Shown here piece by piece: positions 4,506 through 7,124 of a stretch of 7,124 bases of DNA (positions are counted from its first letter, which is position 1; each line of letters begins with the position of its first letter). The notes beneath the pieces were generated by a model. The model worked only from the letters and a program-made list of their open reading frames with translations. It was not told the origin of the DNA and did not search any database. The DNA comes from Methanosarcinales archaeon ex4572_44 (GTDB lineage: Archaea; Halobacteriota; Methanosarcinia; Methanosarcinales; EX4572-44), in NCBI GenBank assembly GCA_002254825.2, contig NJEL02000013.1:13520-20643 (forward strand), read 5' to 3'. A program made the translations under genes and the position numbers.

Positions 4506-6386
4506 ATGAAATATCTCTTATTCTTATCTCTTTTGCTCTCACTGACTGTGCCTGTCGGTGCGATCTCTGCTGAGGATGGTGTGAGTGTTCCGCTTGTTGC
4601 AGATTATATCAGTGGTGATTGTGAAGAGGGTGTTTTTCTGGATGCATTCGTTGTAGTGAGAACTGGTGATGGGCACGTTTTCGTGGACACGAGTCCGTAT
4701 GCTCAGGTGGATCTGCAAGGTTCTGCGCGGCTTGCCGCGATGGTGGCATCTGATGCCACAGGTATCGATCAGGCAGGGCATGATTTTTATTATGTGATCA
4801 ACGTGCCATCTCCAATTATAGGAGGTCCTTCTGCTGGGGCAGCGCTGACCGTGGCAACTGTCGCAGCGATCAATAATTGGTCTCTCGTGGACGGTGTGGC
4901 GATGACCGGGACGATCAGTCCTGATAATTCTATTGGGCCTGTTGGCGCTATTCCGCACAAGCTTGAAGCTGCTGCAGAGAATGGCGTTACACTCTTCTTG
5001 ATTCCCGAGGGTCAGCGCAGAGTAACTGTTTTGGATAAAACTGAGAAGAGTGGTCCGGGCTTTGTCTTTACCGAGACGAAGAAGGAGGTCATTGATCTCG
5101 TAGAGATGGGTGAAGAGCTTGGTGTCAGAGTTGAAGAGGTTTCTGACGTCTACGAGGCTATCTCGTTGATGACCGGGGAGCAGGTTCTGGTTGAAGAGGC
5201 TGGCGGCGAGGTTATAAGTGGCGATTATATTGAAGCACTTGAGCCACTCGCTGCATCGTTGCGGGTTGAAGCCAGAGGCATGTATAATGAGACTGCTATT
5301 CTTGTGGAGGAGGATTTGCTTGTAGACGCAGAAGAGATCCTCCTGCATGCCGACGAGATGTATAATGAAGGAAATTACTATACTGCAACCTCACTCTACT
5401 TCAATGCGATGGTGGTGCTCCGAGGCCTCCAGTGGCGAGAGGAGTACAACCGTGCAGAAAACAAGGATGAAGCACTTGTTGGATTAAGAGAACGTGTTTT
5501 TAGGCAGATAAATGCTTCTAAAATGGACATAGAGCGTTTCAAGGCTGAAGGTGTGCGCGATCCTGAAACCATCGGGGCTGCCGAGTCAAGAGTTACACGT
5601 GCACGCCAGATGGTGGCGCACGTAGATACAGGAGACCCATCAGAATACATCAAAATCCTTGCATTTGCAAACGAGCGGGCGCGAACAGCCCAGTGGTGGC
5701 TCACACTGACCAAGTCTGAATTGATCGTGCCAGAAGAAGAGTTGCGGAAGCGCGCTGGGTGGTACCTGTCACAGGCACAATCGGTCACAACCTATGCAGA
5801 GGCCCTCCTCGGCGAAGTCATGAGTTACCACGAAACCCTCCCCGGAACTGCTGGCGAGGACGTTATCAGCGCGCGAAGCCAGTTTGAACGAGGGTACTAC
5901 TCAGGCGCAATCTTCGATTCCATCCACGCAATCGTAGAAGCAAGCACTCTGATCGGGTTGTTGAGCGCAGGTGACGTGGAAGAACGAGTGCAAAAAAGCG
6001 AACAAGAGGCAAAAAACGCTATCATGGAAGCACGTCGTAGAGGCATTGAACCAACACTCGCAATAAGCGCCTATGAATACGGAAAGACGCTTGCAGAAGC
6101 AGAAGGACAGCTCACACAGTACAAATACGCCAGATCGATTGCAAAGACAACAGTGATACTGAACTCCAAAGGCGTTAAAGCAACCAACACCACAAACCCC
6201 ACAATCACAAAGATAACACACGCAAAGATCAAACCCACGAGTGTAAAAGACGGCAAGAATGATACCAACGCAAGAGGAAGATGCGAACCCATCAAAATCA
6301 CTCCAGCGCCCCCAATGCACTCCGTCCTCGCATGCATCATTGCATCCGCAGCCCTACTACTTTCAAGGCAGAGGGCAAAACGGTGA
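4506..6386 (+). CDS. Secreted, membrane-anchored S16 (Lon-type) serine protease without ATPase domain
   Basis: The 626-residue product starts at the ATG at 4506, because MKYLLFLSLLLSLTVPVGAISA is a clear signal peptide. An upstream in-frame TTG at 4413 would bury it. Residues 40-225 form a Lon-type proteolytic domain: GGPSAGAAL carries the nucleophile S109, and VGAIPHKLEAA carries the general base K152, spaced as in Lon. MTGTISPDNSIGPVG is the strand before the lysine helix. No AAA+ motif (Walker A or B) is present, so it is an ATP-independent archaeal Lon-like protease, resembling the COG1750 'predicted archaeal serine protease' group. Residues 240-550 are mostly helical, possibly repeat-like or coiled coil, with no family I can name. 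Residues 556-602 are a Thr/Pro/Asn/Lys-rich linker. A hydrophobic segment at 604-620, followed by RQRAKR, is a C-terminal membrane anchor, placing the protease outside the membrane. Sequons include N124, N261, N336 and N561. It probably handles surface or envelope proteins (inference). Confidence 0.88.
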   Translation: MKYLLFLSLLLSLTVPVGAISAEDGVSVPLVADYISGDCEEGVFLDAFVVVRTGDGHVFVDTSPYAQVDLQGSARLAAMVASDATGIDQAGHDFYYVINVPSPIIGGPSAGAALTVATVAAINNWSLVDGVAMTGTISPDNSIGPVGAIPHKLEAAAENGVTLFLIPEGQRRVTVLDKTEKSGPGFVFTETKKEVIDLVEMGEELGVRVEEVSDVYEAISLMTGEQVLVEEAGGEVISGDYIEALEPLAASLRVEARGMYNETAILVEEDLLVDAEEILLHADEMYNEGNYYTATSLYFNAMVVLRGLQWREEYNRAENKDEALVGLRERVFRQINASKMDIERFKAEGVRDPETIGAAESRVTRARQMVAHVDTGDPSEYIKILAFANERARTAQWWLTLTKSELIVPEEELRKRAGWYLSQAQSVTTYAEALLGEVMSYHETLPGTAGEDVISARSQFERGYYSGAIFDSIHAIVEASTLIGLLSAGDVEERVQKSEQEAKNAIMEARRRGIEPTLAISAYEYGKTLAEAEGQLTQYKYARSIAKTTVILNSKGVKATNTTNPTITKITHAKIKPTSVKDGKNDTNARGRCEPIKITPAPPMHSVLACIIASAALLLSRQRAKR

Positions 6387-6400
6387 GGCTATAGGAAAGT

Positions 6401-6408
6401 TTTATATC
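6401..6408 (+). promoter_or_regulatory. TATA box of the dehydrogenase-like gene
   Basis: TTTATATC, preceded by the purine-rich GGAAAG (BRE-like), is a strong archaeal promoter core. Transcription would start near 6430, giving a leader of about 20 bases that contains the GGAGG site. It begins 14 bases after the stop of the protease gene. Confidence 0.7.
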
Positions 6409-6423
6409 TTGATATACCTCAAG
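6408..6423 (+). promoter_or_regulatory. Dyad between TATA box and start site, candidate operator
   Basis: CTTGA (6408-6412) and TCAAG (6419-6423) form a 5-base inverted repeat around TATACC. It begins at the last base of the TATA box and ends before the expected start site, where a bound repressor would block the polymerase. The arms are short, so chance is possible. Confidence 0.3.
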
Positions 6424-6439
6424 GAAAACTAGTTTGATT

Positions 6440-6445
6440 GGAGGG
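6440..6445 (+). promoter_or_regulatory. Shine-Dalgarno site of the dehydrogenase-like gene
   Basis: GGAGGG lies five to six bases before the ATG at 6451, an almost ideal archaeal ribosome site. It fixes the start and contrasts with the apparently leaderless genes at 3138 and 4506. Confidence 0.75.
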
Positions 6446-6450
6446 ACACT

Positions 6451-7124
6451 ATGGTGCAGCGACAGGAATTGAAGAATGGGATGAATGGCATTGGTGCGTA
6501 CGGACGACCGCCTGCGAGTGTTGCCGTGCTCGGGGCAGGTGGGCTTGGGATGGCGGCGGCGCAGATGCTTCTCCAGAAGAAGAGCATGCGGCTCGTTGCG
6601 ATCGCTGATAGCCAGGGAGTGGCAATCGATCATGAGAGCGGGCTGTCATATAAAGAGGTTTATGAGGCCGAAAAGAAGTATGGAACGGTTGGTGCCGTTG
6701 GAATCAGGACTCGCGATTCTATAGGGCGAGTGATAGAAGAGGTCGGGTTGATCGATGGGGTATTCATAGCACTTCCAAGTCTTGAGAATGATTTCATACC
6801 AGGTATTCTTAAGAGGTTTGCGGATGCAGGGTACCGTGGTGCGATGGTTGACGTCCTGAAACGCACTGGTGCTGTGGAGCAGGTGCTGGAGTTGCACGGG
6901 TTGCTTCAAGAGTCACAGATCACCCATGTTACTGGCACAGGTGCGACCCCTGGACTGCTTACGGCGGCAGCAAACCTTGCAGCACAATCGTATCAGGAAA
7001 TACTCGACGTTAAGATCGAGTTTGGAGTTGGCATATCGAGTTGGGAAGAATACCGAGCAACTATTAGAGAGGATATTGCACATCTCGAAGGATTCAACCT
7101 TGAAATGACATCAAAGATGACCTG
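6451..7124 (+). CDS. Saccharopine dehydrogenase-like NAD(P)-binding oxidoreductase (partial, C-terminus beyond window)
   Basis: The frame is open for 224 codons to the right edge. After a 22-residue N-terminal extension, VAVLGAGGLGMAAAQML (GxGxxG at 28-33) starts a Rossmann fold, and VAIADSQG at 49-56 ends strand 2 with an acidic residue that would bind the NAD ribose. DGVFIALPSLENDFIPG at 102-118 is the strand and loop typical of saccharopine-dehydrogenase-type proteins. VDVLKRTGAVEQ and TGTGATPGLLTAAANLAAQS (161-180) are strongly conserved-looking elements of the uncharacterised 'saccharopine dehydrogenase-like oxidoreductase' group found in archaea, cyanobacteria and anaerobic bacteria (from memory). 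FGVGISSWEEYRATIREDIAHL at 191-212 starts the catalytic/dimerisation domain. Lysine metabolism is not implied, and the natural substrate is unknown. It has its own TATA box and Shine-Dalgarno site, so it is probably expressed independently of the protease gene and may lead a downstream operon. Confidence 0.85.
   Translation, partial: MVQRQELKNGMNGIGAYGRPPASVAVLGAGGLGMAAAQMLLQKKSMRLVAIADSQGVAIDHESGLSYKEVYEAEKKYGTVGAVGIRTRDSIGRVIEEVGLIDGVFIALPSLENDFIPGILKRFADAGYRGAMVDVLKRTGAVEQVLELHGLLQESQITHVTGTGATPGLLTAAANLAAQSYQEILDVKIEFGVGISSWEEYRATIREDIAHLEGFNLEMTSKMT

Noticed and set aside
4539..5348. Minus-strand 269-codon frame
   Set aside because: Antisense to the S16 domain, whose catalytic motifs are unmistakable; its product has no motif or regulatory signal.
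5901..6320. Minus-strand 139-codon Cys/Phe/Val-rich frame that looks membrane-like
   Set aside because: It is the complement of the A/C-rich Thr/Asn/Lys codons in the protease linker, which automatically yields Val/Cys/Phe; no start signals.
1..7124. CRISPR array, tRNA/rRNA genes, insertion sequence or attachment sites
   Set aside because: No regularly spaced repeats, cloverleaf, transposase motif or terminal inverted repeats were seen on either strand.

Overview
The window looks archaeal, most likely a euryarchaeote of the methanogen or methane/alkane-oxidiser kind (Methanosarcinales or a relative). The reasons are a geranylgeranyl-reductase-family flavoprotein typical of archaeal lipid synthesis, a secreted COG1361-type S-layer-like protein, a membrane-anchored Lon-type (S16) protease without an ATPase domain, an archaeal zinc-ribbon/PUA/PP-loop protein of the 'PAPS reductase' family, TTTATATC-type TATA boxes about 25 bases upstream of likely transcript starts, and GGAGG/AGGTGA ribosome sites. 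The exact lineage is inference.

Layout. On the minus strand, bases 1-1074 hold the N-terminal 358 codons of a secreted beta-sandwich-repeat protein that runs off the left edge, with its own TATA box and Shine-Dalgarno site. Upstream of it is a two-gene minus-strand operon: a 190-residue winged-helix protein (2853-2281) whose stop overlaps by 4 bases (ATGA) the start of the PP-loop protein (2284-1157). A 284-base AT-rich divergent promoter region (2854-3137) separates this operon from the plus-strand flavoprotein gene (3138-4223), which is probably leaderless. A 282-base gap rich in inverted repeats (4224-4505) leads to the secreted S16 protease gene (4506-6386). A strong TATA box, a small dyad and a good Shine-Dalgarno site then introduce a saccharopine-dehydrogenase-like Rossmann protein (6451 onward) that runs off the right edge.

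The genes do not form one obvious pathway. Two encode exported proteins (S-layer-like and S16 protease), one acts in isoprenoid lipid or quinone saturation, one is probably a sulfur-transfer or RNA-acting enzyme with a paired winged-helix partner, and one is an NAD(P)-dependent dehydrogenase-like protein.

The most notable observations are these. The PP-loop gene appears to have lost its C-terminal catalytic part: a recognisable family tail (SHPELWKRYDYALDR) lies in another frame just after the RWC motif, which suggests an internal deletion plus frameshift. The gap before the protease gene contains several mutually exclusive stems, a candidate structured RNA or 3' UTR. Two genes show a sharp swing from G/T-rich to A/C-rich coding sequence along their length. 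No complete new defence, mobile or CRISPR system is visible.
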